Below are positions 14,215 to 23,551 of a DNA stretch of 64,000 nucleotides, piece by piece. Within the stretch, counting starts at the first letter, position 1. Each line of letters opens with the position of its first letter. The stretch is from Aldehydirespirator sp965204875 (GTDB lineage Bacteria; Actinomycetota; Acidimicrobiia; Acidimicrobiales; Aldehydirespiratoraceae). Under the pieces are notes generated by a model that ran no database searches, was not told the DNA's origin, and worked only from the letters and a program-made list of their open reading frames with translations. A program made the position numbers and the translations under genes. Where the stretch lies: contig OZ242020.1 in NCBI GenBank assembly GCA_965204875.1, forward strand, positions 2,542,001 through 2,606,000, written 5' to 3'.

Positions 14215-14958
14215 TTACGGGCGGGTGCGCTTGCCGCCGTGAACCGACGGCTCCTCACACCACTGCCGGCGCAGCAGTCGCAACCCGCGGGCCTCGGCGG
14301 GAGCGTCCAGCCCGAGGATTCGCAGTACCCACCGGTCAAGCAGCCGCCTTTGAGTGTCATGGTAGGCTTCGTTGGCCGGCAGCAGCAGCCTCAACTCGAA
14401 CCGTCGGTAGAGCACGGCGAACGCGTTGCGCTGCTCAACTGTCAACGCGGCGGGGTCGAGCACCGGTATGTGCTTTAGCGTGCTCACCGTGAGTATCGCC
14501 TTTCCCGGCTGCTGTCGTGACGACACCAGCCATCGACACAGCAACCCCAATGTGCTGTTCAACCAGACGCACAGGATCGGTTCGTCGCGTAACTCTTCGA
14601 GCTTGAACGAAGGCCAGGCTCTCCCGCCGAGCACCGGACGCGGCGTGCGGCACGCGGCCAGGGGCTGCGAGGTGAGACGAAAATCTCTGTTGATGTGCAG
14701 GCGTGTGGCTGTCTTCCACAGCTCGACCGCTTTGTCTCTGCGCTCAGGGCGCGGGATGCCTTCATGGTCGGGTTCAACGCGCATAGCGCTCTCGCGCCCC
14801 GAAGGAGCGTCGTGCTTCCAGAGGATCGGATACTCCGAGGTGCCGCCTCCGAGGGGGAAGATCTCGAACGCTCCCACTGGCCTTTTGCTGCCAGGGTTCA
14901 CTCCTTTGAGGCTGCCGATGCTGCGATCCACGGGCCCGCTCTCTCCGAGAGAACCAAC
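14215..14958 (-). pseudogene. N6-adenine DNA methyltransferase, C-terminal part (cut off by IS30)
   Basis: This is the distal piece of the methyltransferase whose first part lies at 16021-18188. It shows the C-terminal recognition region seen in Eco57I/TaqI-like class enzymes: AWPSFKLEELRDEPILCVW, LNSTLGLLCRWLVSSRQQPG and the helix LLPANEAYHDTQRRLLDRWV. The frame is open up to the IS edge. Removing exactly 1061 bp joins it in frame to the upstream part. A GTG at 14931 could start a separate 238-aa peptide, but this would lack all catalytic motifs. Confidence 0.8.
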
Positions 14959-14982
14959 GCAAGCTCCACCGGTGATCGCGAC
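14959..14982. repeat. IS30 copy 1 left inverted repeat
   Basis: Starts GCAAGCTCCACC and ends GGTGATCGCGAC. Matches the right end at 21 of 24 positions. Confidence 0.85.
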
Positions 14983-15008
14983 GGATCGGCCATGATGGCC
15001 GATTGTAG

Positions 15009-16013
15009 GTGTCGGCGATCATCCGGTGGAGGTTCAGGAGTATGGCACGGAGTTTGTGCTCATCCGAGCGCGCGCAGCTTGAGGTGCTGGCGAGGTCGGG
15101 GTTGGGGGTGGGGGAGATCAGCGGCCTGTTGGGCCGGCACCGCTCGACGGTGTGGCGGGAGCTGCGCCGCAACGGCGGGGTCTGCGCCTATCGGGCTGAG
15201 GCGGCGCAGGCCGGGGCCGAGGCGCGGGCGCGTCGTCCGAAGACGCCGAAGCTGGTTGGGGATCCTCTGCTGGCTGCGGCGGTCAAGGCGGGGCTGGCCA
15301 GGAAGTGGGCGCCGCAGTCGGTCGCGGCCGACCTCAGCGAGCAGGGCATGGCGATCTGTGGGGAGACGATCTATCAGGGGTGCTACCGCAGCGACCGGGG
15401 CCTGCCCGAGAACACCTGGAGGCTGCTTGCGCGCCGCCGGCGCCGCCGCAAGCCCCGCAGCCGCTGCGAACGCGCCAAGCGCAGCGTGCTGGGCGGTTTC
15501 AAGCCCATAGCGCAGCGTCCCGATGCGGTCGCGGCACGGCTGGAGGCAGGGCATTGGGAGGGCGACCTCATCATCGGCGCCCACAACCGCAGCGCGGTGG
15601 TCACCCTCATCGAGCGGGTCAGCCGCTACGCGCTGCTCGCCGCGCTGCCCAACGGCCACACCGCAGACGAGGTCAACGCGGCGGTCATCGCCGCGTTGGG
15701 CCGCCAGCCCGCTCACATGGTCCGCACCCTCACCTGGGACCAAGGCCGCGAGATCGCCCACTGGCCCAAAATCGAAAAAGCCCTCCCAGACCTCAAGGTC
15801 TACATCTGCGACCCCCACTCACCCTGGCAGCGCGGCAGCAACGAAAACACCAACCGCATAATCCGCCGCTGGCTCCCCAAAGGCACCGACCTCAACATCG
15901 GACCCGTCAAACTCGCCATCATCGAAGACCACCTCAACACCATGCCCCGACGCATCCACAACTGGAACAGCGCACTAACCCAATACACTGCCCACTGTCG
16001 CGATCACCAATAG
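15009..16013 (+). CDS. IS30-family transposase (copy 1)
   Basis: 334 aa from GTG 15009; ATG 15042 (giving 323 aa) is an alternative start. An N-terminal helix-turn-helix (GVGEISGLLGRHRSTVWREL) precedes an integrase-core DDE domain with Asp in HWEGDLIIG, Asp in LTWDQGREIAHW, and the Glu in the SPWQRGSNENTNR segment. The gene fills the element. It differs from copy 2 at residues APQS versus APHT and KGTD versus KATD. It appears intact, so the element may still be mobile. Confidence 0.93.
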   Translation: MSAIIRWRFRSMARSLCSSERAQLEVLARSGLGVGEISGLLGRHRSTVWRELRRNGGVCAYRAEAAQAGAEARARRPKTPKLVGDPLLAAAVKAGLARKWAPQSVAADLSEQGMAICGETIYQGCYRSDRGLPENTWRLLARRRRRRKPRSRCERAKRSVLGGFKPIAQRPDAVAARLEAGHWEGDLIIGAHNRSAVVTLIERVSRYALLAALPNGHTADEVNAAVIAALGRQPAHMVRTLTWDQGREIAHWPKIEKALPDLKVYICDPHSPWQRGSNENTNRIIRRWLPKGTDLNIGPVKLAIIEDHLNTMPRRIHNWNSALTQYTAHCRDHQ

Positions 16014-16020
16014 AGCTTGC
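15997..16020. repeat. IS30 copy 1 right inverted repeat
   Basis: Reads inward as GCAAGCTCTATT then GGTGATCGCGAC. It overlaps the last codons of the transposase. Confidence 0.85.
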
Positions 16021-18188
16021 CCAAGCTCGCATATCGGCAGGCGCCTCTCGTCGCAGGCGGCCAGCAGGAGCCGACCGTCCGCGAGTGCCGTTGCTGCCTC
16101 TGCCACAGCCGGGCGGCTAACGGCGCTCAATCCGCTGCTCACGCGGCCCTCGAAGACATGCCCGAGTGGGTCGTACCCGACCGTCAGACGGCTGCGCGCT
16201 CCGGCCGCTGGACGCGTGATCTCACGGGCGGCGCAAACGGCTTCCAGCCTGTCATACGGGCGTTGGTTCAGGCTCACCCAGGACGCTTGCTCAGCCGCAC
16301 CGTTGCGACTGCCAGAGGCTCGCCGGTTGTCGCGTTTGCGCGCAACGATCAGGCTCTCTGCCATGTCGGTATCGTCCGAGAACGCCTGACCCGTGCGAGC
16401 GGCGTTGGCCAAGCCGACGAACTGGACCTGCTCGTAGTCGCTGTCAAGCAGATCGCGGAGTTTCTGCCAGGAACTGCCGGACGTGACAGTGGCGAGCAAC
16501 ACCAGTCCGAGCACTCCGCCGGGGCGCAGCTTGGCGTGAGCCAGGTCGAAGAAGTCGCTGCCAAGTCCCGCGTGACCGTTGCCGACAGACTGGGGGGTGC
16601 GGGCACGCAGCTGCTTCAGCCGGGCGCTCATAGCGCGCTGTTCGGCTTCGGATGTGGCGAATCCGGCGAAACTCGGTACCGGCGGCACCGGCAATCCGGC
16701 GGCCTTGAGCCTGTCGGCGCGCTCGTGGTTGGTGGGACTGGTGAACGGGGGGTTCATTATCACCAGATCGCAAGACCGGTCTTCAAGGCTCAGTTCTTCG
16801 CTGGCGGCGTCGGAATGCCCGGCGAGACGACGCTGAGAATGAAATAGCGACCTCATCCCTGCGTCGCCCAATAGCTCCGACGAGCCGATCTGGATGCCGG
16901 CGCCGTCCGCTCCGTAGGGGGCTACGTGGATGCCGCTGTTCCCGAAGCCGACACCCGGGCAAACCGAGGAGAGCATGGTGGCGGTGAGATGCGCCGCAGC
17001 GGGCATGATGTCCACCCCGATCAGGCAGCGCTCCATCATCGACGAGTGAATGTCCTCAACACGCACCCCTTCGCGTCGAGCACGCGCGCCGATCCGCTCA
17101 TACACGGCTGAAAGCAGGGCACCGGTCCCGCAAGCGAAATCAGCGCAGCGCAGTTCCGCTATCTGAGCCGGATCGGACCAGTCACAAGTCAAGCGCGATA
17201 CCGCCAACTCTGCTAGCAGAGCCGCGCTAGAGGGCAGTGTGTAAAATGTTGCGAGGAACTTGCGGTCCGCAATCAGCTCCCCAAACAGTTGCCCGATAAG
17301 TCCTTGCACCTCAGCCACACCAGCAGAGCAGAGCCGCAAGGCCGCATCAGCGCACCGTTCCAAGACGGCATCCGCTACCGCTGCCGGAGTTTTGACTATC
17401 AGCTCCTTGGCAATATGGAATATCGGCCAGTAGTTTATGTCTAGTATCTGTCTCCAAGTGACGGCGGCAGCAGCAGATGTGAGCGTGCCGTCAACGCTCG
17501 CATCGCGCAGCTTTGCGATGGTCGGCGTCCCATGAAATCCTGCGACGGTTTCAGTGAACAGGCAGGCGTTCACCAGAATAGACGAAGCCATACGCCACGT
17601 TTGCTCGCACGCCTCCTGGCTGAGAGCGGCAGCCACCGCCGCGGTTGCTGCCTCGGGCGCGGCGGCCAGAAGCTCTGCGGCGTCTTCTACGCCATTCTGC
17701 AGCACAGCCGCAGCCTGACTGACAAGCCGTGGGGACACCGCCGCCGTCTCCAGCACATCCGCCAACTCTGTGACACTTCCTGTCATCCAGCCCGAGCCAG
17801 GCAGACGGCGACCTTCGCGCAGCACAGCCCATTCAAGGTCGTCGGCTGTTTTCAGCAGCGTGGGAAGCGTGTGCTCGGAGACGTGCCTCAGGCGCTCCGG
17901 GTAGCGCAACGCTACGACAGTCTCCACCGGATGAGACGATCCCTCCATTGGCCCTCCGAGCCTGTCCCGCGCCTCCGCTTCAACACTCGTCGCGGGCATC
18001 ACCTCGGCTTCGACGATCACCGGCGCCGCGTGCGGCACGTCCAAGCTCAACGCCGCGATGTCCGGCTGCAAAGCGGCGCCGCCTCGCAGCAGCCTGGTCT
18101 GCTGCGAACGCAGAGAAGTCTCCCAGCCGGCGCTCAAGCCGCGCAGCACCGACGCCAGATGGGTGTTGAGAGTGGGCTCGGTCAACAC
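16021..18188 (-). pseudogene. N6-adenine DNA methyltransferase, N-terminal and catalytic part (interrupted by IS30)
   Basis: About 720 residues before the frame runs into IS sequence. Motif I of the SAM-binding fold is ADFACGTGALLSAVY near residue 350, and the catalytic motif IV is DLVIMNPPFTSP near residue 480, as in gamma-class adenine methyltransferases of Eco57I-like, stand-alone or type I/IIG systems. The N-terminal ~300 residues are a helical region without a recognised nuclease motif. The C-terminal recognition region is now at 14215-14958. No specificity or restriction subunit lies nearby. The truncated product would keep catalytic motifs but lose target recognition. Confidence 0.85.
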
Positions 18189-18349
18189 GAGGAAATCGCC
18201 GTTCTGCCTCGGGGCTGCGCTACGACGTGCCGCCGCCGTAGCTGTTGCACTACGCTAGTCGCCACTTCTGGGTCACGGCCGCTCTTGTCGCATGCGTCAG
18301 TGCACACTTCTACGGGTTCATCGGATGGACAATGATCAAGGCTCGACGT

Positions 18350-19621
18350 TCAGGTCGCGCTTGCTAGATCGGTGCGGCGGCGGAGGTCGGTGTGGCGGTC
18401 TCTGCGTCCGTTCAGTAGGCGCCCGATGAAGGTGTAGCGAACGGCGTAGCGGTAGGCGACCAGCAGCAGTGCCGTTACCGCTGTGCACATCAATACGAAG
18501 TTCACTAGGGCGGGCAGGGGGAGAAGCGTCAAGAGTCCCTGGACGACGAACACCAGCGGCAGGTGCGCCAGGTACATCCAGTAGGAGGCGTCCGACAGGT
18601 ACCTGACACGGAAGCTGGCCCGCGACATGAAGCGCCGGAAGAGGCCGATCAGACCGAAGCTCATCGTCCACGCGAAGGCGATCTGCAGCAGCGCCGAGGC
18701 CGCCCAGAGGTCCTCCAACGCGATCCCCGCCGGGAACATCGCCGCCGCGGCTACGGCCAGCTGCGGGATTTAGCGTCGCCCGATCACGTCCATCAAGGCA
18801 TTGCCACGCCGGTTCCGGTAGTCGTAGGACAGGGCGCCGAACCCGAAGAAGCAGGCGTAGTACGCCAGCACGTGCGGGGCTGGGATGAAACCCTCAGTCG
18901 TGTCCGGGCCGAAGCCGCCCTCGACCATCATCAACTGGGGCAACACGGCCAGAACCGGCAGCGACCACATGGCAACGGCAGACACCCGCGGCGGCCCCGC
19001 CCGCACACGCTCGCCGCGACTGCGACGCCAGCGCCCGAGCAGCGCCGCAACAGCGACGAAGCCGGTCACCTGCCAGAGCAGCACCCAGAGGAACCACAGG
19101 TGGGCGAAGCCGAACTCCTCCTCGGAGTCTGTGGCGTCCCGGTGGCCTGCGGCTTCCAGAGGGTCGCTGCCCCCAGCGCTGCTGCCGCTGTCGATCCCGG
19201 CGTCGAGGTCGTCCTCCAGTTGCTCCTCGTAGGCGCCGACGCCGTCGCCGCCCTCTAGCTCTTCCCAGGTCATCTCGCCGCTGATCAGCAGTCCGGCGAT
19301 GACGCCGATCCACACGGCCGGGATGATGGTGAAGCACCCGATCAGCAATGGCAGACCGATGCGGCGAAGGCGGTGCCTGACCAGCGACCGCAGGCCGCGC
19401 CGGCGCCACAACATCGTGGTGAAATAGCCGCTGATCAAGAAGAACAGTGGCATCCGGAAGCCGTGCACGAACCCGACGAAGACGTCGAGCAGCCAGCCCC
19501 CGGCATCATTGTGATCCCGCCAGGCCACGAACGGGATGGCTGCATGCAGGCCGATCCCCAGCAGCATGGCGAAACCCCTCAGGGCGTCAAGGTCATAGCG
19601 GCGTCGCACCGGGGCAGCCAT
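18350..19621 (-). pseudogene. acyltransferase-3 family membrane protein with internal TAA
   Basis: Multi-pass membrane protein of the acyltransferase-3 / glucan-modification type. The start ATG 19621 is followed by RYDLDALRGFAMLLGIGLHA, the usual opening with R and H catalytic candidates, then several membrane helices and a Glu/Asp/Gly-rich loop near residues 135-175. The frame is stopped by TAA at 18770-18772 (residue ~284). The same frame then continues without change for another 140 residues with more membrane helices (SYWMYLAHLPLVFVVQGLL). A single nonsense change or sequencing error explains the split. Divergent from the amidase gene. Confidence 0.8.
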
Positions 19622-19776
19622 GGGCACGGCAGCCGCGGTCGCCGGATCGGGAGGATCCACAGATACCTGCATTTGTAGGTGAAGCGCTGTGCTTGCGCAG
19701 TCTACGGTTTCACTGCGTGGCGGCTCGGGGCCACCGGTTGCGCCGGCCGCCTCCGCCGACAGCGAAGGGGAAGCCG

Positions 19777-21324
19777 ATGTCTGTGCCCACACCCGAACTG
19801 GACGACCTCAGAGCCATATCGCAGAAATGGGCCCTGGGGATCGGCGATGACGACCTGGCGGTCTTCAAGGCATTGGTCGAGGGCGCCCTCGGCTCCTACC
19901 GCCATGTGGACGCCATGTACGACGCCTCGGCGCCCGCCGCACCGCAGCGGCCGAACCACCGTCCCGGCGACGACGGCAACGAGCTCGGCGCCTGGTACTG
20001 GCGCTGCGACATACAGGAGTCCGACTCGGGCCCCCTGGCCGGCAAGACCTTCGCCATCAAGGACAACACCGCAGTGGCCGGGGTGCCGATGATGAACGGC
20101 TCGCGCATCCTCGAGGGCTACGTCCCGCGCCGCGACGCCACAGTGGTCACCCGCATCCTCGAAGCGGGCGGCCGCATCCTCGGCAAGTCCGCCTGCGAGG
20201 ACCTGTGCTTCTCCGGCGCCAGCCACACCTGCGCCACGGGGGTGATACGCAACCCCTGGGACGCCGCCCGCACATCGGGCGGCTCCTCCGGCGGCAGCGG
20301 CGCGCTGGTAGCGGCCGGCGAGGTGGACATGGCCATCGCCGGAGATCAGGGCGGATCGATCCGGATGCCCTCGGCGTGGTGCGGCGCCGTCGGGCTCAAG
20401 CCGACCTTCGGGCTTGTGCCCTACACCGGTGCCTACCCGATCGAGTCGACCATTGACCACCTCGGCCCGATCGCCCGCAACATCAGTGACCTGGCCGCGT
20501 TCCTGACGGTGATCGCCGGCCCCGACGGCAACGACCCGCGCCAGGCCGGCGCGCCCTCGGGGATCGACTACGCCGCCGGGATCGACGACGGCATCGAGGG
20601 CCTGCGCGTCGGCGTCGTGGCCGAGGGCTTCGGGTTCGAGGGCCTGAGCGACCCGGACTCCGACGCCCTGGTCGAGGCGGCCGCCAACCGCCTGGCCGAC
20701 GCCGGCGCCGCCGTCGAGCGAATCTCGATCCCCGAGCACCTCGACGCGCTGCACGTGTGGAACGTGATCGCCACCGACGGCGCCATGTGGCAGATGATCC
20801 GCGGCAACGGCTACGGCATGAACTACCGCGGCCTGTTCGATCCCGAGCTCATGGAGCACACCATGCGCGGCTGGCGTGCCGGCGCGCACGAGACTTCCCA
20901 TACTCTGAAGTTCGTGATGCTCTGTGCCGAGCATGTGTTCGGCCACAGCGGCGGCGGCAGCTACGCTCGTGCCTCCAACGTCAGATCTCAGATCAATGCT
21001 GCCGTGGAAGCCGCACTGGACCGCTGCGACGTGCTCTGCTACCCGACGCTGCCTTTCCCGGCCAAGGAGATCCCCGCCGCCGACGCGCCCGTGGACGAAT
21101 ATGTGGCACGCGCCTTGGAGATGATCCCCAACACCGCGGTCTCCAACATCACCGGCAATCCCGACCTGACCATCCCCGTGGCCGGGGCCGGCCGCATGCC
21201 CGTGGGAATGAGCATCGTGGGCAGGCGGTGGAGCGAGCCCGTGCTGCTGCGGGTCGGGCGTGCCTATGAGCGACTCGTGGGCGGGTTCGCGCTCTCACCC
21301 ATGGCCGCGGCCCGGCTCGAGTAG
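19777..21324 (+). CDS. amidase signature family amidase
   Basis: Hydrolyses a carboxylic amide to acid and ammonia. 515 aa from ATG 19777, preceded by GAAGGGGAAG. The Ser-cisSer-Lys triad shows as the Lys in FAIKDNTAV and the Ser pair in TSGGSSGGSGALVAAG, with GGDQGGS-type AGDQGGSIRMP. The pattern (VAGVPMMNGSRILEGY, STIDHLGPIARN, GNGYGMNYRGL) closely follows the nitrile-pathway amidases of Rhodococcus. It sits at the head of a block with a two-component system, an amide/urea-type importer and acyl-CoA enzymes, so an imported short-chain or aromatic amide is the likely substrate. The N-terminal extension to 19447 is rejected as it overlaps the divergent gene. Confidence 0.93.
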   Translation: MSVPTPELDDLRAISQKWALGIGDDDLAVFKALVEGALGSYRHVDAMYDASAPAAPQRPNHRPGDDGNELGAWYWRCDIQESDSGPLAGKTFAIKDNTAVAGVPMMNGSRILEGYVPRRDATVVTRILEAGGRILGKSACEDLCFSGASHTCATGVIRNPWDAARTSGGSSGGSGALVAAGEVDMAIAGDQGGSIRMPSAWCGAVGLKPTFGLVPYTGAYPIESTIDHLGPIARNISDLAAFLTVIAGPDGNDPRQAGAPSGIDYAAGIDDGIEGLRVGVVAEGFGFEGLSDPDSDALVEAAANRLADAGAAVERISIPEHLDALHVWNVIATDGAMWQMIRGNGYGMNYRGLFDPELMEHTMRGWRAGAHETSHTLKFVMLCAEHVFGHSGGGSYARASNVRSQINAAVEAALDRCDVLCYPTLPFPAKEIPAADAPVDEYVARALEMIPNTAVSNITGNPDLTIPVAGAGRMPVGMSIVGRRWSEPVLLRVGRAYERLVGGFALSPMAAARLE

Positions 21325-21350
21325 AAGGCCGGCCCCGTTATGACAAGGCC

Positions 21351-21421
21351 GGCTGCTCCATGAAAGATCCAGGCTGCTCCATGACAAGGCTTTCCGGCCC
21401 ATGACACGGGCTGCTCCATGA
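21351..21421 (+). repeat. triple 13-bp repeat leading into the sensor kinase start
   Basis: GGCTGCTCCATGA occurs at 21351, 21372 and 21409; the ATG inside the third copy is the start of the kinase gene. The 93-bp spacer consists mostly of these repeats. Confidence 0.85.
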
Positions 21422-22563
21422 CGATTGTGGACGCCGAGGACCTGGAGCGGCTGGAGGACCTCAGCCAGAACCTGATCGGGTTCCTGGACCCGGCGGCACT
21501 CGCCCAGCGCACCGCCCTGGACCTGTATCGCATACTGGGCCTGCCGCTCGTGTCGGTGGCGGTGCGAGAGGCCTCCTCGCACTTCGCCATGAGGGGCGTG
21601 CACGGGGCGCGCACCGAGAGGTTCCGCCAGGTTCGGGTGTCCACCGGCAGGGGTCTCGGAGGGCGCGTGATGCTGGAGCGTCGGCCCGTGGAGGTGCATA
21701 GCTACCTCGACGACCCGCGCATCACCAACCACTTCATCGACGTGGTCAGCGCCGAGGGCCTCGGCGGCATGGTCGCAGTGCCGGTCGAGCACGATCAGGA
21801 GCTCGTCGGACTGCTCTACGGCGGTCTGCGATCCATCGGTTCGGTGGGAGACCGCGCCAAGCTGGTGCTCGAGCGGGCCGCTTCGGACCTGGCGCCGATG
21901 ATGGCCGCGTCCATCCATGCCTCGGCCGCGATCCGGCACCGCGTGGACGCCGAGCGCCAGCGCATCGCCGGCAATCTGCACGACGATGTGGGACAGCTGC
22001 TCTTCTCGATCAGCTGCGCGGCGCAGCGGCTGCGCGAGGGCGGTGACCACAGCCTCCTCGCCGTCGCCGAACTCATCGAGCAGCAGGCGCAGGAGGCCGC
22101 ACGGCGCATGCGCCAAGCGTTCAAGGTGCTCGGGCCGCTGTCCTGCGACGAGGCAGCGGCCACCGCATTGCAAGGTGAGATAAACGACTTCACGGCCCGT
22201 TCGGGTGTGGCGGCACATTTCGTGGTGCGAGGCGTCGCTCGCCGGCTGCCCCCGAACACGGAGGCGGTGCTGCTGGGAGCGGCGCGCCAGGCGCTGTTCA
22301 ACATCGAGCAGCACGCCGGCGCGTCGCTGGTGGTCGTAACGCTGCACTTCGCTGAGCTGGAGGTTTCGCTGGTGATCCAAGACGACGGCGGCGGACTGCC
22401 CGACGGCTTCGAGCTGGCCGCGGTGCCACGAGGCGGTTCGCACTGGGGGTTGGCTTCCATACTGCGCCAGGCGCAGCGCCAGGGGGGCGATCTGGAGATG
22501 CGACCCGGCGAGGACGGGGGCACCACGGTGCGCGTCGCCCTGCCCGCTGACGGCGCCGACTGA
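21418..22563 (+). CDS. GAF-domain sensor histidine kinase (NarL-type partner)
   Basis: 381 aa, no membrane segment, so probably cytoplasmic. An N-terminal GAF domain (~residues 20-170, GRGLGGRVMLERRPV) senses an unknown signal. A HisKA_3 dimerisation helix follows with the phospho-accepting His in IAGNLHDDVGQLL. The C-terminal HATPase has an N-box (LFNIEQHAGAS), DDGGGLPDGF and HWGLASI. It is followed by a response regulator and then by the importer genes, so it likely controls amide uptake. Its ATG lies in a 13-bp repeat present three times. Confidence 0.9.
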   Translation: MTIVDAEDLERLEDLSQNLIGFLDPAALAQRTALDLYRILGLPLVSVAVREASSHFAMRGVHGARTERFRQVRVSTGRGLGGRVMLERRPVEVHSYLDDPRITNHFIDVVSAEGLGGMVAVPVEHDQELVGLLYGGLRSIGSVGDRAKLVLERAASDLAPMMAASIHASAAIRHRVDAERQRIAGNLHDDVGQLLFSISCAAQRLREGGDHSLLAVAELIEQQAQEAARRMRQAFKVLGPLSCDEAAATALQGEINDFTARSGVAAHFVVRGVARRLPPNTEAVLLGAARQALFNIEQHAGASLVVVTLHFAELEVSLVIQDDGGGLPDGFELAAVPRGGSHWGLASILRQAQRQGGDLEMRPGEDGGTTVRVALPADGAD

Positions 22564-22593
22564 GCGCTCGATCCGCGATTGTCCACGAGTGCT

Positions 22594-23313
22594 ATGAGCC
22601 GACCCGCCAACGCGACGAGCCGACCCGACAGCGAAACGATCGCACGCTCCACCGGTGATCGCGACGCATCGGCCACTGTCGGGGCAGCGGCCACTGTCCT
22701 GGTGATCGACGATCATCCGGTGGTGATCGACGGCGTCCGCCAGCTGCTGGCGGCAGAGCCGGACCTCGAGCTAGTGGGACATGCCACCGACGGTGACGAA
22801 GGAGTGGCTCTCGCTAGGCGGCTGCTGCCAGACGTGGTGGTGCTCGATCTGAGGCTCGGCGACAACTTCGCGCCGCACCTGTGCCGGTCGCTCCTTGATG
22901 CTTCGGGGACCTCCCGCGTCGTGATCCACACCGCGTTCGGCGCACGCGAGCCGCTGCGCGCCTGTCTCAACGCCGGCGCGGTCGGCATCGTGCTCAAGGA
23001 CGCCAGCAACCTGGTCGAGGCGCTGAGGAGGGTGCTGGCCGGCGAACTCTACGTCGACCCGTCCCTGGTTGAGGATCCGAGGGCGCGGGCGCTGCGCCTC
23101 GGCGACGACGGCGGCGTGTACGACTCGCTCACGCAGCGCGAGTATGAGGTGCTCTGCGTGATGGCGCTGGGACGCACCAGCAAGGAGATCGCGGCGGAGC
23201 TCTACCTGGCCGAGAACACCGTGCGCAGCTACACGCAGTCGCTGCTGACCAAACTGCACGCGCGCAACCGCATCGAGGCCCTGGCCAGAGCGCGCGATCT
23301 GAGGCTGCTCTAA
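22594..23313 (+). CDS. NarL/FixJ-type response regulator
   Basis: 239 aa from ATG 22594. The receiver domain starts VLVIDDHPVVIDGV with the phosphorylated Asp in VVVLDLRLGDN and Lys in IVLKDASN. The C-terminal LuxR-type HTH reads LTQREYEVLCVMALGRTSKEI then AENTVRSYTQSLLTKLHARNR. The ~35-residue N-terminal extension before the receiver is unusual: 30 bases of it (22646-22675) match the left end of the IS30 element at 29 positions. It probably regulates the downstream importer operon together with the GAF kinase. Confidence 0.92.
   Translation: MSRPANATSRPDSETIARSTGDRDASATVGAAATVLVIDDHPVVIDGVRQLLAAEPDLELVGHATDGDEGVALARRLLPDVVVLDLRLGDNFAPHLCRSLLDASGTSRVVIHTAFGAREPLRACLNAGAVGIVLKDASNLVEALRRVLAGELYVDPSLVEDPRARALRLGDDGGVYDSLTQREYEVLCVMALGRTSKEIAAELYLAENTVRSYTQSLLTKLHARNRIEALARARDLRLL
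22646..22675 (+). repeat. IS30 left-end-like fragment inside the response regulator gene
   Basis: Thirty bases match 14963-14992 of the IS30 element with one difference and are read in frame as STGDRDASA. A second collinear block, CGATCATCCGGTGG at 22710-22723, matches 15016-15029. Confidence 0.75.
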
Positions 23314-23314
23314 A

Positions 23315-23337
23315 CCGCCGCGGGCACCGACCGGCGG
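23315..23337. terminator. GC-rich hairpin after the response regulator
   Basis: CCGCCG and CGGCGG flank an 11-nt loop just after the stop codon. There is no U-tract, so it is only a weak terminator or attenuator candidate. Confidence 0.3.
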
Positions 23338-23377
23338 CGGGTCCTGCGGGCCGCTCCCGTGCCGGCCGGAGTGGACC

Positions 23378-23416
23378 TGCATTCGCGCGTACTTGGCGTC
23401 TGACCTTGCATTCGCG
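23378..23416 (+). promoter_or_regulatory. tandem 10-bp sites upstream of the binding-protein gene
   Basis: TGCATTCGCG occurs at 23378-23387 and 23407-23416, 29 bp apart, in the 238-bp spacer between the regulator and the importer. They are plausible binding sites for the adjacent response regulator; no footprint evidence exists. Confidence 0.35.
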
Positions 23417-23551
23417 TGTGTCGCCGGAGCGTGGGCTGCCACTAGCACGGGGTCCGAGAGAACTTCGCCGACCCGCGAAGGTCGCTGCGGAGGCCGCCGC
23501 TCGCGGCATCGACAGCCGGTGTTGCGAGCGTCCAACCACAGGAGGGAAACC

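Larger units (their letters stand above)
14959..16020 (+). mobile_element. IS30-family insertion sequence, copy 1
   Basis: The 1062-bp element is bounded by imperfect inverted repeats starting GCAAGCTC and sharing GGTGATCGCGAC (21 of 24 positions). The edges come from comparison with the inverted copy at 45582-46643, which has the same length and differs at only a few bases. Both copies share a base or two beyond these ends (CGCAAGCTC on the left, GAGCTTGCCC on the right), so the target duplication cannot be read. The element interrupts a DNA methyltransferase gene. Confidence 0.92.

Noticed and set aside
14215..14931. A separate 238-aa gene starting at GTG 14931
   Set aside because: It reads as the recognition domain of the interrupted methyltransferase, the frame continues to the IS edge, and joins the upstream part after removal of 1061 bp.
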